From Thermohalobaculum sp039026375 (lineage in GTDB: Bacteria; Pseudomonadota; Alphaproteobacteria; Rhodobacterales; Rhodobacteraceae), in assembly GCA_039026375.1 (NCBI GenBank), contig JBCCML010000020.1:11145-75144 (forward strand): a DNA stretch of 64,000 nucleotides, read 5' to 3'. The position numbers were made by a program, and so were the translations under genes. Of this stretch, positions 15,489 through 25,202 are shown piece after piece; the first letter of the stretch is position 1; each line of letters opens with the position of its first letter. The notes below the pieces were generated by a model that was given only the letters and a program-made list of their open reading frames with translations, did not search any database and was not told the origin of the DNA.

Positions 15489-18400
15489 TTATTCGGCTGC
15501 GGCTGCGGCTGCGGCAAGCTGATGGGCGATCAGTTGAGCGTACAGCCCACCTTTCGCGAGCAAAGCATCGTGCGCTCCGGTCTCGACCAGTTGGCCTTCG
15601 TCCAGGACCACGATGAGATCGGCATCGCGAATAGTGGACAGCCGGTGCGCGATCACAATCGTCGTGCGGTCTGCGCGCAAGTCGTCCAGCGCGTGGCGCA
15701 AGGCCTGCTCGTTCAAGGCATCCAGGTGCGACGTCGCCTCGTCCAGAATCAGTACGGACGCGTCTTTCAGGAAGGCCCTGGCGATGGCCACGCGCTGGCG
15801 CTGGCCGCCGGACAGGCTGGTGCCCCGCTCGCCGACCTGGGTATCCAGGCCGTCGGGCAGCGTCTCGATCAAATCGCCCAGCGAGGCGCGTGCGACCGCG
15901 GCCATCAGGTCGGTGTCATTGGCGTCGGGGCGGCCAATCAGGATGTTGCTGCGCAGGGTGTCGTTGAACAGGTAAGTGTCCTGCGCGACCAGGGCGATGC
16001 TGCGGCGCAGATCATCCAGCTTGTAGTCCCGAAGATCATGGCCGTTCATGGTGATCCGCCCGCCATCAGGGTCCCAAAAGCGCATCAAAAGCTGCGCCGT
16101 GGTCGTCTTCCCAGCGCCCGAGGTGCCCACCAGCGCCACGGTCTTTCCCGCCGGAATACTGAAGCTAATGTCTGTCAACGCGTGCCGCGCCTGTCCGGGG
16201 TAGGCGAAGATGACGTTTTCCAATCCGATCGAAGCGGCCCCCGGCGGGATCGGCACCCCTGGCCCGTCTGTCACCGGCACAGGCTCGTTGGCCAGCCCAT
16301 AGATCCGTCGCGTGGCGCCGAGGGTATCGGCAAGCTGACGGCCCACCTGAGCGATTTCCGACACCGGCAGGAACGCAGCCATGGCAAGAATGGTTAAGAG
16401 TGGCAGTACGGCCGGGTCGATCCGGCCATCCGAGATAGCGGTCGCGCCGACAACCACCACCGCAAGCCCGCCAAGCCCCGTGAGCGCCTCCAGCAAGCTT
16501 TGCTGCAGGGTCAGCTGGCTAAAGAACGGAAGCCGCAGTTTGATGTGCGCCTCGGACAACCGATCGAGATGGCGGCCACGCTCTTCCTCTTGCTGGAAGG
16601 CGACGATCTCGCCGACACCTTGAACCGAGTCGACCGAGAAGGCACCCAACTCACCGGCGGCTTCTCGTGCTGCCGAGCCCAGCCGGTCGACACGTTTGCG
16701 CAGCAACAGCGGACTGACGGCTACTGCTAACAGGAAGGGCACCAATGCCAATGCGATCCACGGGTCGTTCAGACCCAGAACAGCCAGCACGACGCTGGGA
16801 ACCAGAACCGCGACGAAGATCGGCGCGACAGTGTGCGCGAAGAAGTACTCCACAAGCTCGACGTCGTGGGTGGCCAGAGCCATTAGATCACCCGTGTGGC
16901 GGCGCACCAAGTAGGCCGGCGCCAGAGCATCCAGCCGTCGGAAGGTCTCGATCCGCATCTCGGCCAGCAGGCGGAACGCCATGTCGTGGGCAAGCCAGGA
17001 TTCCAGCCAGTGAAGCACCCCGGTCAGCGGCGCAACGACGGCCAGCCACCAAAGCCATTGGGTGAACGGCTCGCCGTTCTTCAGCGCGACAATCACCAGC
17101 GCGCTGAGGACGCCCACGCCGATGAACGTCAGGACCCGCAGGACGCCGAAAATGAATGTGCCGGCCAGCTTGCCCTTCCAGGGCATGATGACCTTCATCA
17201 GTTCAGTGATCAGCTGAGGCCAGGTCAAACCCTCCGCCTTGATGATGCCTTCGGTGACGGGGTTCGACTTCGGAACCGCGGAGGCCTGCGCGGGGCCCGT
17301 TGAGCGGTCCCGCAACTCAAACTGGACAGTGTCCGCAGAGGCTGATTCCCGGGCTTGTTCAGCCATCAATTGAGCGTAGACACCGCCGCTTGAGATCAGT
17401 TCGCCATGACGACCGCTTTCGATGACCCGGCCCCCATCCAGCACCAGGATCCGGTCGCTATCGATCACACTGGACAGGCGATGGGCCAGCGTCAGGGTTG
17501 TGCGCCCCTGCATCAACCGATCCATCGCCTCCTGAATGACGACCTCGTTTTCGGCGTCTACGGCAGACAGCGCCTCGTCCAGGATCAGGATCGGCGTGTC
17601 ACGCAGAACCGCCCTGGCGATCGCCACGCGTTGGCGTTGCCCGCCGGACAGTTTGATGCCCTTCTCCCCGATGATCGTCTGGTAGCCTGCCGGCAGCGAC
17701 TGGACAAAATCGTGGATGTTCGCCGCCCTGGCGGCGGCCTCGACCTCGGCGGCGCTGGCGTTCGGCAGGCCCATGCGGATGTTCTCTTCGACGGTGCCAT
17801 GGAACAGGAAGGTGTCCTGGTTGACGACCGAAATCATTGAACGGATCTGGTCGAACGAAAGGTTGCGCAATTCATGCCCGCCGATCCGAACGGAGCCTTC
17901 GTCGGGGTCATAAAAGCGCAGCAGCAGCCGCACGATCGAGGATTTCCCGCCTCCAGACGTGCCGACCAGCCCGATACGGGCCCCTGCCTCGATGTGGAAA
18001 TCCAAGCCATTGTGGACATCGCGCCGGGTGCCTGGATAACGGAACCGCACATCCTCAAAGTCGATGGTCGGCGTCAGCGCGTCTGGCAGGGCCGCGGGAC
18101 GCGCGTCCTGGATCAATGGCTTTGCATCGAGGATACGGAAGATGCCCTGCGCGGCCGACATGCCGACCATGCCCTGGTGCAGCACGTTGCGAAGCTCGCG
18201 CATCGGGCGAAAGATCTCGACACCCATCATCAGGATGACCAACAGGGCCGTCAGTTCCATGGCGCCCGCTTCCACCCGGAAGGCACCCAGAGCAAGCGCG
18301 AATGCCGCCCCGCAGGCGATGGCGGAGTCGGTGATGCCGCGGCTCAGCACGTTGGTCGCCAGCACCCACATCGTGGTGCGGAAAACCTCGCGGGCCTTGA

Positions 18401-19067
18401 ACGCCAGCGTGTCGCCACGCGATTTGCTTTGGCCGAAAGCCTTCAACGTCGCCAGCCCCTGGACCGAGTCCAAGAATTCCGCGGCGAAGCTGGCATAGGC
18501 TTTCTGACGATCCAGCGACCGGGCGACGTCGAAATTGTGCCATGCCGCCGGTGCGAACAGGGCAATCAAAGCAAAGACCAACAACACGGCGGCGACCGGC
18601 AGGTCGATGAATGCCACGAAGGCGAAGATCAACACTGGGGTCAACAGCGACACCAGGAACTGAGGCAGGAACTGGCCGAAATAGGTCTCCAACTGCTCGA
18701 CGCCGTCAATCAACGACAGGGTCAGCGACCCCGAACGTTCGCGGGCTACGGCGCCTGGACCTAGAGCGGCGATCTTGTCATAAATTGTGCGCCGCAACGT
18801 CTTCTGAACCTTGGCCGCAGTTTCGTGCGCCACCATGGTGCGCCAATGCTCGAAGACTCCCCTCAGCACCATCACACCGGCGATCAGCAAGACACTATCG
18901 GTCAGCTCGGCCAATACCCGCCCTGCAAAGAGTTGACCTATCAGCCAGCCAAGCAGCGCCAGTCGGGCAACACCCAGCGCCACTGCAATAAGCCCGATGA
19001 TTACTGTCCAGGCGATACGACCCCTGACACCTTCTGTGAAAACCCAGAGCCGCTGGTCGAAATGCAT
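15489..19067 (-). CDS. Fused double ABC exporter, CydDC-like
   Basis: This 1192-residue chain contains two complete exporter halves, each with a six-helix membrane domain and an ATPase. Walker A motifs lie at about residues 368-376 (GTSGGGKSS) and 979-988 (GTSGAGKTT). Both ATPases have LSGGQRQR signatures and Walker B motifs (ILILDEALS and VLILDEATS). The arrangement resembles the heterodimeric CydD/CydC thiol exporter family joined in one polypeptide, which normally supports cytochrome bd and periplasmic redox balance. No cydAB is nearby, so the cargo is inferred only by family. ATG 19067 is preceded by GGAG at 7 nt; a start 72 bases upstream lacks this. The protein ends in a run of alanines. 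It shows no type I secretion-specific domain, so it is unlikely to export the giant RTX protein. Confidence 0.87.
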   Translation of the reverse strand: MHFDQRLWVFTEGVRGRIAWTVIIGLIAVALGVARLALLGWLIGQLFAGRVLAELTDSVLLIAGVMVLRGVFEHWRTMVAHETAAKVQKTLRRTIYDKIAALGPGAVARERSGSLTLSLIDGVEQLETYFGQFLPQFLVSLLTPVLIFAFVAFIDLPVAAVLLVFALIALFAPAAWHNFDVARSLDRQKAYASFAAEFLDSVQGLATLKAFGQSKSRGDTLAFKAREVFRTTMWVLATNVLSRGITDSAIACGAAFALALGAFRVEAGAMELTALLVILMMGVEIFRPMRELRNVLHQGMVGMSAAQGIFRILDAKPLIQDARPAALPDALTPTIDFEDVRFRYPGTRRDVHNGLDFHIEAGARIGLVGTSGGGKSSIVRLLLRFYDPDEGSVRIGGHELRNLSFDQIRSMISVVNQDTFLFHGTVEENIRMGLPNASAAEVEAAARAANIHDFVQSLPAGYQTIIGEKGIKLSGGQRQRVAIARAVLRDTPILILDEALSAVDAENEVVIQEAMDRLMQGRTTLTLAHRLSSVIDSDRILVLDGGRVIESGRHGELISSGGVYAQLMAEQARESASADTVQFELRDRSTGPAQASAVPKSNPVTEGIIKAEGLTWPQLITELMKVIMPWKGKLAGTFIFGVLRVLTFIGVGVLSALVIVALKNGEPFTQWLWWLAVVAPLTGVLHWLESWLAHDMAFRLLAEMRIETFRRLDALAPAYLVRRHTGDLMALATHDVELVEYFFAHTVAPIFVAVLVPSVVLAVLGLNDPWIALALVPFLLAVAVSPLLLRKRVDRLGSAAREAAGELGAFSVDSVQGVGEIVAFQQEEERGRHLDRLSEAHIKLRLPFFSQLTLQQSLLEALTGLGGLAVVVVGATAISDGRIDPAVLPLLTILAMAAFLPVSEIAQVGRQLADTLGATRRIYGLANEPVPVTDGPGVPIPPGAASIGLENVIFAYPGQARHALTDISFSIPAGKTVALVGTSGAGKTTTAQLLMRFWDPDGGRITMNGHDLRDYKLDDLRRSIALVAQDTYLFNDTLRSNILIGRPDANDTDLMAAVARASLGDLIETLPDGLDTQVGERGTSLSGGQRQRVAIARAFLKDASVLILDEATSHLDALNEQALRHALDDLRADRTTIVIAHRLSTIRDADLIVVLDEGQLVETGAHDALLAKGGLYAQLIAHQLAAAAAAAE

Positions 19068-20130
19068 TGGGCCTCTCCATCCGGGATGTGCAGGCAGCGC
19101 GGGCAGTAAGCGGTGCGACGCGGCTGCTTGGCAGAACATAGCGCTACCAGACCCAGATGGCAGCGGTTTCTTCAGCCCAAACAGGCGTCTTCAGATCACA
19201 CCTCGAATGCGCACCAATAAATAAAACGTGGGCGCGTCTGAAACTATGGCCGCCACGGCGCTCGCGCAGGCATGCTAGTCAAAAAAACCAGCCCAGCGAA
19301 GAAGCGGATCATTGACGTGCGGCCTGGATTGTCCGCTGAGCAAACCGGTCGTAAACTGATCCAGCCCGACGCGCGGACGTGATGTCCGTTGAAGACCGAC
19401 AATCGCCGAATAGGCAGATTTGCCTACGTAATCAGACCAATTTTTTGAGCGCTACAGGTGTGCCTAAGTTGACGCTGCCGGGTTGAAAAACCTGCAGCGA
19501 TGGCCTTACGAACTATGCAAGATCAAACAGACGATCCCCATTGGCTTGAGGTTGCTCTCAGGCGTTTCAATGCAAGAGCGTTGACAGAATGCTGTCCCGT
19601 GAACCAACGCGCGGAAGGCCACGCCGCCAAAGCAAAGATGCAGTGTCCGAGCGCGCCGTCTGACGATGAGGAATTGGCCGGTCGGGTCCAACGCACTCAA
19701 ACTGCCCAGAAGATCTGCCGATAGGGAGATCCTTGAGAGTCCCCATTTTGATCGATGACGCCAACAAGAGCCTGTGCCGTCTTGAAGTAGCAAACACCCG
19801 CACCCCCTTTGACGTTCGTGGAAAACCAAGGGTACGCTATCAGCCAGGGAAAGAGCTGACGGAAGTCTTGGAAGTCATGCCTTACAACGCAACGCAAGCC
19901 AGACAGCAAAGATCTATGGTCCCGCGTGAAGATGTGCTTCACCAGGACAGCGACACATCATGCTTTGCCAAACCCCCTGCCCTCGGGGCGACGCACGATA
20001 CGGTGTTTCGCCCATACCTATTCAAGCGGACGCAACATGATTTCCCGAGTGCGGGTGAATACTCCCTCTGCGCAGCCCCAAACGAACGTTGCCGTCATGA
20101 CTGGCGAGGTTTTGGAAGGTTCCGAGCTCC
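19068..20130. other. 1.06-kb stretch with no recognisable gene
   Basis: Short open frames exist on both strands, chiefly between 19500 and 20130, but none has a ribosome site with a recognisable product, and their codon use is poor. The minus-strand frames between 19506 and 19942 change over from one to another, which could be a decayed gene, but I cannot name a parent family. The sequence is slightly richer in AT than its surroundings. The promoter of the histidine kinase gene should lie in the last few hundred bases. Confidence 0.4.
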
Positions 20131-22470
20131 ATGAAGCTATCCTTAGGCATCTTGCTGGCGTGTTGCCTGGCTGGTCTGCAGTTTCTTGCAGTGACCGTCG
20201 TCGTGTACTCTTACTACGTGTCGTCAGAGCGCGTTTTGCTGGATCACGCCCGAAACCTCTTGGGCGACGTTGGCCGGAATACGATTGAGCACGCCAAAGG
20301 CTTTCTAAGCCCGGCGCGCGGGGCTGCGGAACTGGCGGCCCGCCTGGCTGAGAACAGGATCATTGCCAGTGACAACGCCCGCCGCGTCGAGCAGTTGCTT
20401 TTTCAGCAGCTCCGCATCGCCCCGCAGTTTGCCGGTGTCTATTACGGAGATCGTTCGGGGAGTTTTGTCTACGTGAAGCACAGCGAGGGCCCAGGCGCTT
20501 ACCGCAGTAAAATCGTCAAAGCGGATGGAGCGACGCGATCAACACAACTGATCTGGCGTGATCGCGAGTTCGGCGTGGTCGACACACGGCCGGATCCGAT
20601 GGATCAGTACGACCCACGGACGCGTCCCTGGTATCAGACAGCAAAGTCCCAAGCGGAAAGCGTTTGGACCGACCCGTACATCTTCTTCTCCTCTCGGAAA
20701 CCCGGGATCACAGTGGCAGCACCGGTCCTGACAGAGACTGGTGAACTCCAGGGAGTTGTTGGGGTAGATATCGAGATTGATGAAATCTCTCGATTTCTAG
20801 CGGAACTTAGGATTGGTGAGAGTGGCGCGGCAGTGATCGTGAATGCGAATGGCGACGTGATCGCGCATCCTGATCAACAGCTGCTCCAACAGATCACCGC
20901 CGATGGCACGTTCCAGTTTGTCGATATCCAAGAGATTGATGATCCCGTTGCGCGGGCGGCGTTTGCGGGCGTTTCGCCGGGAACAGGCACGGTGTCGCAA
21001 GAGACATATTCGACGTTCATCCACGAAGGTCAAAACTACGTCACGACGGTCATGCCACCGATCAGTGAGCAATTGCCCTGGACGATTGCCGTCTTTGCAC
21101 CGGAGGCGGATTTCATCGGATCCATCAAGGAAAACCGCGAGCTGAACATTTGGATTGCCGCGGGTGTGGCCTGCTTGACGGCGTTGATCGGTGTGCTTTT
21201 GGCGCATTTCATCCAACGCCCAGTCAGCGCTTTCGCCGTGCGCGCGGCGTTAGTTTCGCAGGGCGAGATCGACCCATCCACGCCGACACCCAAGACGTAC
21301 CGAGAGCTGGACCTGGCCAATGAGACTTTGATGCGCGAGATCTCGCAGCGGCGTCAAACCGAGCAAGTCTATGGGCAGACTTTTGACCACTCGTCGCACG
21401 GCATGGTCCAGATCTCTCAGGACACCGGACGCTTTATCAGGGTCAATCAGAAGTTCTGCGAAATCTCGGGCTACCGCTCAGAGGAGTTGCTGCAAAAGTC
21501 GGTGAACGACCTTATTCACCCAGACGACGCGGTTTTTCTGTTGACCGGCCGCACGGATACACAAGCGATCAATGGCGATTGGCGCTGTATGCACAAGACC
21601 GGAAAGGTGGTTTGGGTAAATGTAAACGTCATCATGATCCGAGACGATAAGGACATGCCGCAATACTACGTTGCGACGATTGCCGACATTACCGAAACGA
21701 AGAAGGCGGCGGCGAAAATCAAGAACCTGAGCCGCGACTTGTCACACCTGGCACGTGGCCAAGTGCTCAGTCAGATGGCATCCGGCCTCGCTCACGAGTT
21801 GAACCAACCGCTGACAGCGATTGCCCAGAATGCCGATACGGCGATGCTTACCGCTAAAGAGCCTAACATGCCGAGACCGGCCCTGATGGAGCTGCTGTCC
21901 GACATCGAAAAACAAGCGCACCGCGCCGGCGAAATCATCCATGCTTTGCGCAATTTTGCCAAAAAGGGCGAGGAAGAAAGGCTGCCCTTTGACCTACGTG
22001 CCCTCCTGCGCCACTCGCTGAACCTTGTCCGAGCAGAGGCCGCCGAAAATGGTATCCGGATATTAGTTGAGGACAGCAAGACACCAGAGGTCGTCGGCAT
22101 TCGCGTTCAGGTCGCACAAGTGATTGTCAACTTGGTTCGCAATTCAATCGAGGCGATGGCGGACAGTGCATCAGCCGAACGGGAGATCCGAATATCCACT
22201 GCACTTGCAGGCGAGTTCGTACAGATCAAGTTGGAAGATACGGGCCCAGGCATACCCGCGGGCTTCGAACTTTTCACTCAATTCGAGACGACGAAACCAG
22301 ACGGCATGGGTCTCGGCTTATCTATTTCCCGTTCGATGATCGAAGCGATGCATGGACGCCTGTGGCTGGACAAAGACTACGCAAACGGCGCGCGCTTTCA
22401 TGTCACCCTACCAGTCGCTGAAGACGTTGACGCCGATGTTGGGGCAATATCTTTGTCCGTGCATGTCTAG
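20131..22470 (+). CDS. Membrane sensor histidine kinase (Cache, PAS, HisKA, HATPase)
   Basis: This 779-residue sensor has an N-terminal membrane helix (residues 2-28) and a large periplasmic double-Cache-like domain containing the typical DxRxRPWYQTA and GVVGVDIEI segments. A second helix lies near residues 330-355, followed by a PAS domain (FDHSSHGMVQIS to TITE). The kinase core has phospho-acceptor His555 in HELNQPLTAI and ATP-binding N, G1 and G2 boxes (NLVRNSIEAM, LEDTGPGIP, GMGLGLSI). The HELNQPL motif is the DctB/FixL-type subgroup. Cache domains usually bind small organic acids, amino acids or amines, so extracellular ligand sensing is inferred. The start ATG follows GGAAGG at about 10 nt. 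The response regulator starts 64 bp downstream and is the probable partner. Confidence 0.9.
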   Translation: MKLSLGILLACCLAGLQFLAVTVVVYSYYVSSERVLLDHARNLLGDVGRNTIEHAKGFLSPARGAAELAARLAENRIIASDNARRVEQLLFQQLRIAPQFAGVYYGDRSGSFVYVKHSEGPGAYRSKIVKADGATRSTQLIWRDREFGVVDTRPDPMDQYDPRTRPWYQTAKSQAESVWTDPYIFFSSRKPGITVAAPVLTETGELQGVVGVDIEIDEISRFLAELRIGESGAAVIVNANGDVIAHPDQQLLQQITADGTFQFVDIQEIDDPVARAAFAGVSPGTGTVSQETYSTFIHEGQNYVTTVMPPISEQLPWTIAVFAPEADFIGSIKENRELNIWIAAGVACLTALIGVLLAHFIQRPVSAFAVRAALVSQGEIDPSTPTPKTYRELDLANETLMREISQRRQTEQVYGQTFDHSSHGMVQISQDTGRFIRVNQKFCEISGYRSEELLQKSVNDLIHPDDAVFLLTGRTDTQAINGDWRCMHKTGKVVWVNVNVIMIRDDKDMPQYYVATIADITETKKAAAKIKNLSRDLSHLARGQVLSQMASGLAHELNQPLTAIAQNADTAMLTAKEPNMPRPALMELLSDIEKQAHRAGEIIHALRNFAKKGEEERLPFDLRALLRHSLNLVRAEAAENGIRILVEDSKTPEVVGIRVQVAQVIVNLVRNSIEAMADSASAEREIRISTALAGEFVQIKLEDTGPGIPAGFELFTQFETTKPDGMGLGLSISRSMIEAMHGRLWLDKDYANGARFHVTLPVAEDVDADVGAISLSVHV

Positions 22471-22534
22471 GGTCATCGAGTTGCAGGCAGTGGCACGGTT
22501 TCGTTGAGTTCAGGATCAGCTAGGTAGACGTTCA

Positions 22535-23185
22535 ATGAGTATCGATGCGGCCGAGCAAACAGTTTTTATCATCGATGACGACGAAGACGTGCGGGTCTCG
22601 CTGACCCGGTCGATGACCAAGCGCGGCTTTACCGTCGAGGCGTTCGCCACAGCGCGGGCATTCCTGGATCAGTTTGCGCCGAAACTCTCTGGATGTCTGA
22701 TTTTGGATTACGGGATGCCCGAGATGAACGGTCTGGAGCTCCAAGCAGAGTTGGCAAAAATGGGCTTGAGCATTCCGATCATCTTCATAACGGGTCATGG
22801 AGGCGTGCCTGTATCGGTTCAGGCCATGAAGATGGGTGCCATCGACTTCCTGGAGAAGCCGTTTTCGCCCGAAGCCCTGGCCGAGCGAGTTCGCGAGGCA
22901 TTCGCTATCGACCGTGCCGCGCGCGCCGACAGGGAAAAGACCGCAAGACTAAACCAAAGGTTCTCTGCGTTAACGGCGAGAGAGCGTGAAATCGCACAGT
23001 TCATCTTTGCAAACCCCGGGGCCGCCTCGAGCAAGGAGATTGCCCGCAAATTGGACATAAGCCCACGCACGATCGACCATCACCGTGCCCGTATCCTTGA
23101 GAAGTTACAGCTGCGCTCGGTCTTTGAACTTATGGATTTTATGGCTGCCTTGACGCAGTCGACTGAGACCACCGGTCTGAATTAG
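22535..23185 (+). CDS. FixJ-family response regulator
   Basis: This 216-residue protein has a receiver domain (IDDDEDVR acidic pocket, Asp58 in LDYGMPEMNG as phosphorylation site, Thr in FITGHGG, Lys in FLEKPFSPE) and a C-terminal LuxR-type helix-turn-helix (LTAREREIAQFIF ... KEIARKLDISPRTIDHHRARI). This is the FixJ/TtrR/DctR layout. It lies directly after the Cache histidine kinase on the same strand, so the two probably form one operon and phosphorelay. The start ATG has only a weak ribosome site (TAGGTAG). Targets are unknown; the convergent amidase-to-amidohydrolase cluster that follows is a reasonable guess but has its own AraC regulator. Confidence 0.9.
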   Translation: MSIDAAEQTVFIIDDDEDVRVSLTRSMTKRGFTVEAFATARAFLDQFAPKLSGCLILDYGMPEMNGLELQAELAKMGLSIPIIFITGHGGVPVSVQAMKMGAIDFLEKPFSPEALAERVREAFAIDRAARADREKTARLNQRFSALTAREREIAQFIFANPGAASSKEIARKLDISPRTIDHHRARILEKLQLRSVFELMDFMAALTQSTETTGLN

Positions 23186-23406
23186 CGGACGCACTTTGAG
23201 CGACCTTAAACAGCGTCAACGGCCCATCTTTGATTAGTCGCGCTTGCTGAAGGAATAGGTAGGCTTCTGCTTTCATAGCGACTGACGTGTCCGGGCTCTC
23301 GGCGATCGATCAAATCACCGGGTTGTCGTGTTGACCAACGATTTCTGGATCGCGTCCGCTGGCACTGCCTGGAAGGCGACTTCCGCACACCCTGTCGGAT
23401 GACCAA

Positions 23407-24807
23407 TCAAAGGATGGCCGGTTGAACTTGCTGCAGCATCCAACCAGCGATTTCAGTCATCGCGGCATCAGACCCCATCTGACCCATCACCTGCACCCCC
23501 AACGGCAATCCGCCAACGGCACATAGAGGAACCGCAATGGATGGTGCAAAAAGCATCGAGGCTGGATAATTGAAAATCGCGTCACCGGTCGGGCGCGGGG
23601 CCAATGGCTTCCCTGAAACATCGTCTGGAAAGAGCGGGGCTGACCCGGGAGACGCGAGCGTTAGGACGCCATCGCATAGCGGGGCAATAGCGGCGTAGGC
23701 GACTTGAGCCGCCGCGCGCGCATCAAGCGCTGCCTCGTAATCGTCAGGCTTCATAGCTTCGGCAAGCTCCAAATTTGCAAGTGCCCTCGTACTGATTGCA
23801 TCCGGCCCAAGATCGGCCAGGGCGCGATGTGTCCAACGGTTCTCCCAGCGAGTGATCGCATTGGAGACGTCGCCCCCTTCGGCAATTGCCCTCTCCAAGG
23901 CTTCGACCCCGGGCTCTGTGCGACGATCAATCAGCGAAACCCCAAGATCGCGCAACTGGGCCAAGATTCGATCAAAAGCCTCGACAGAGGCGTCATCTAA
24001 CCCAGGCCACCCTGCTGTCTCAATCACCGCAAGCACGCCAGGTTTCTTCGCCTCTGGTGGCTTCTGGGGGCCCTTCAGCGCTCGCCGCCCAGGGTCACCG
24101 CCTACGCGGAGGGCGATTTCTACGGCAACCTGCCACATATCTTGGATAGATCCCGCGTGAACACCATGCGTGCTCTGCGAGGTCGCCTGCCGCTCGCCCC
24201 GCGTAATGGCACCCTGGGACGGCTTAAGCGCGACATTGCCGCAAAAACTCGCCGGACGAATGATCGAACCACCAACTTGAGAGCCGATTGCTGCCGGCAG
24301 CATCCGGGCTCCGACTGCGGCGGCCGAACCCGACGACGACCCCCCAGGCGTGCGCGCCAAATCAAATGGGTTGCGCGTAGGACCGGGGTGGGAACCGCCC
24401 AACTCTGCCGTCACGGTCTTCCCACAGATCACCGCCCCTGCCATTCTGAGTGCCGCGACCGCAGCGTTGTCCCGTTTCGGGTGGTTTCCCTTCAGGGCGT
24501 TGCACTGCATCTGCGTCGGCATTTCCACTGTCTCAAGAAGATCCTTGATCCCGATTGGCATGCCGTCGATAGGCGAGCGTATACGCCCGTCGGCCCATCG
24601 CGCCGTGGAGGCGTCTGCCGCATCGCGCGCAGCTTCCACGTTCAATGATGCAAAGGCCTGCACGTCGGCCTCTCTTGCATCAATCGTCTCGAGGCATGCC
24701 TCCAGGTAACTACGCGGTGTTTCCTGACCCGCTTCAAATGCTCTCAATCGATCGTGAAACGTCAATGCGGTGAAGTGAGTTGGATCGTACGGGGGTATCC
24801 TGGTCAC
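23407..24807 (-). CDS. Amidase signature family hydrolase
   Basis: The protein is about 466 residues long and belongs to the amidase signature family (Ser-cisSer-Lys hydrolases that cleave amide bonds). Visible are the catalytic Lys in GIKDLLET, the glycine/serine loop TPGGSSSGSAAAVGARM and the cis-Ser/nucleophile region GSQVGGSIIRPASFCG. I chose GTG 24807, preceded by GAGG at 5 nt, because conserved family sequence begins just after it. The frame stays open to an ATG at 24978, whose extra 57 residues include a signal-like stretch (LALSILLSIASVATG), so a longer, exported form cannot be excluded. Substrate unknown. It follows the patatin gene on the same strand with a gap of nearly 400 bp (or 224 bp with the longer start). 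Confidence 0.87.
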   Translation of the reverse strand: MTRIPPYDPTHFTALTFHDRLRAFEAGQETPRSYLEACLETIDAREADVQAFASLNVEAARDAADASTARWADGRIRSPIDGMPIGIKDLLETVEMPTQMQCNALKGNHPKRDNAAVAALRMAGAVICGKTVTAELGGSHPGPTRNPFDLARTPGGSSSGSAAAVGARMLPAAIGSQVGGSIIRPASFCGNVALKPSQGAITRGERQATSQSTHGVHAGSIQDMWQVAVEIALRVGGDPGRRALKGPQKPPEAKKPGVLAVIETAGWPGLDDASVEAFDRILAQLRDLGVSLIDRRTEPGVEALERAIAEGGDVSNAITRWENRWTHRALADLGPDAISTRALANLELAEAMKPDDYEAALDARAAAQVAYAAIAPLCDGVLTLASPGSAPLFPDDVSGKPLAPRPTGDAIFNYPASMLFAPSIAVPLCAVGGLPLGVQVMGQMGSDAAMTEIAGWMLQQVQPAIL

Positions 24808-25202
24808 GGCGGCCTCAAGCGTTTGCTTAGTCGGACAATGAGCGTGGCGCGTGGAGATGGCACTGTCCAGCCACTCTGCAGAGTGCACAAACTTAGCAGT
24901 CTGCTCCTGTCTACCAGTCGCAACGGAGGCAATCGAAAGCAGGATGGATAGCGCCAAGCGACGTGGCAGCCTTTCCACGGACCGCTAAATGCGCGCCGAC
25001 TCCCACAACAGATCGAGCGCAGGTCGCGGTTTATGCTCGGTGAGAGATCTGATTGTTTAGGGTTGCGGCGCTTCAGGATGGAGCCGGCATTCAGCAGTCG
25101 GAACGCTACTCGAGCGCTGGATCACCGTAACATCCTAAAAGCGACACCGCCGTTTGGACAGGCGGTTCTCTGCCGGCAAAAAAGAAGTAGCTGTGACACT
25201 GC
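24808..25202. other. Gap between amidase and patatin genes
   Basis: If the amidase starts at GTG 24807, this stretch holds its leader. The part at 24808-24978 is an in-frame open extension of the amidase with a hydrophobic, signal-like segment; the rest (24979-25202) shows no gene. I see no convincing hairpin terminator after the patatin gene. Confidence 0.4.

Noticed and set aside
15489..19067. ABC exporter as the type I secretion partner of the giant RTX protein
   Set aside because: The chain resembles CydDC, lacks a type I peptidase-like domain, and no membrane-fusion or outer-membrane partner is next to it.
19697..20134. Frames upstream of the histidine kinase as real genes
   Set aside because: No family likeness, poor codon use and overlapping frames on both strands.
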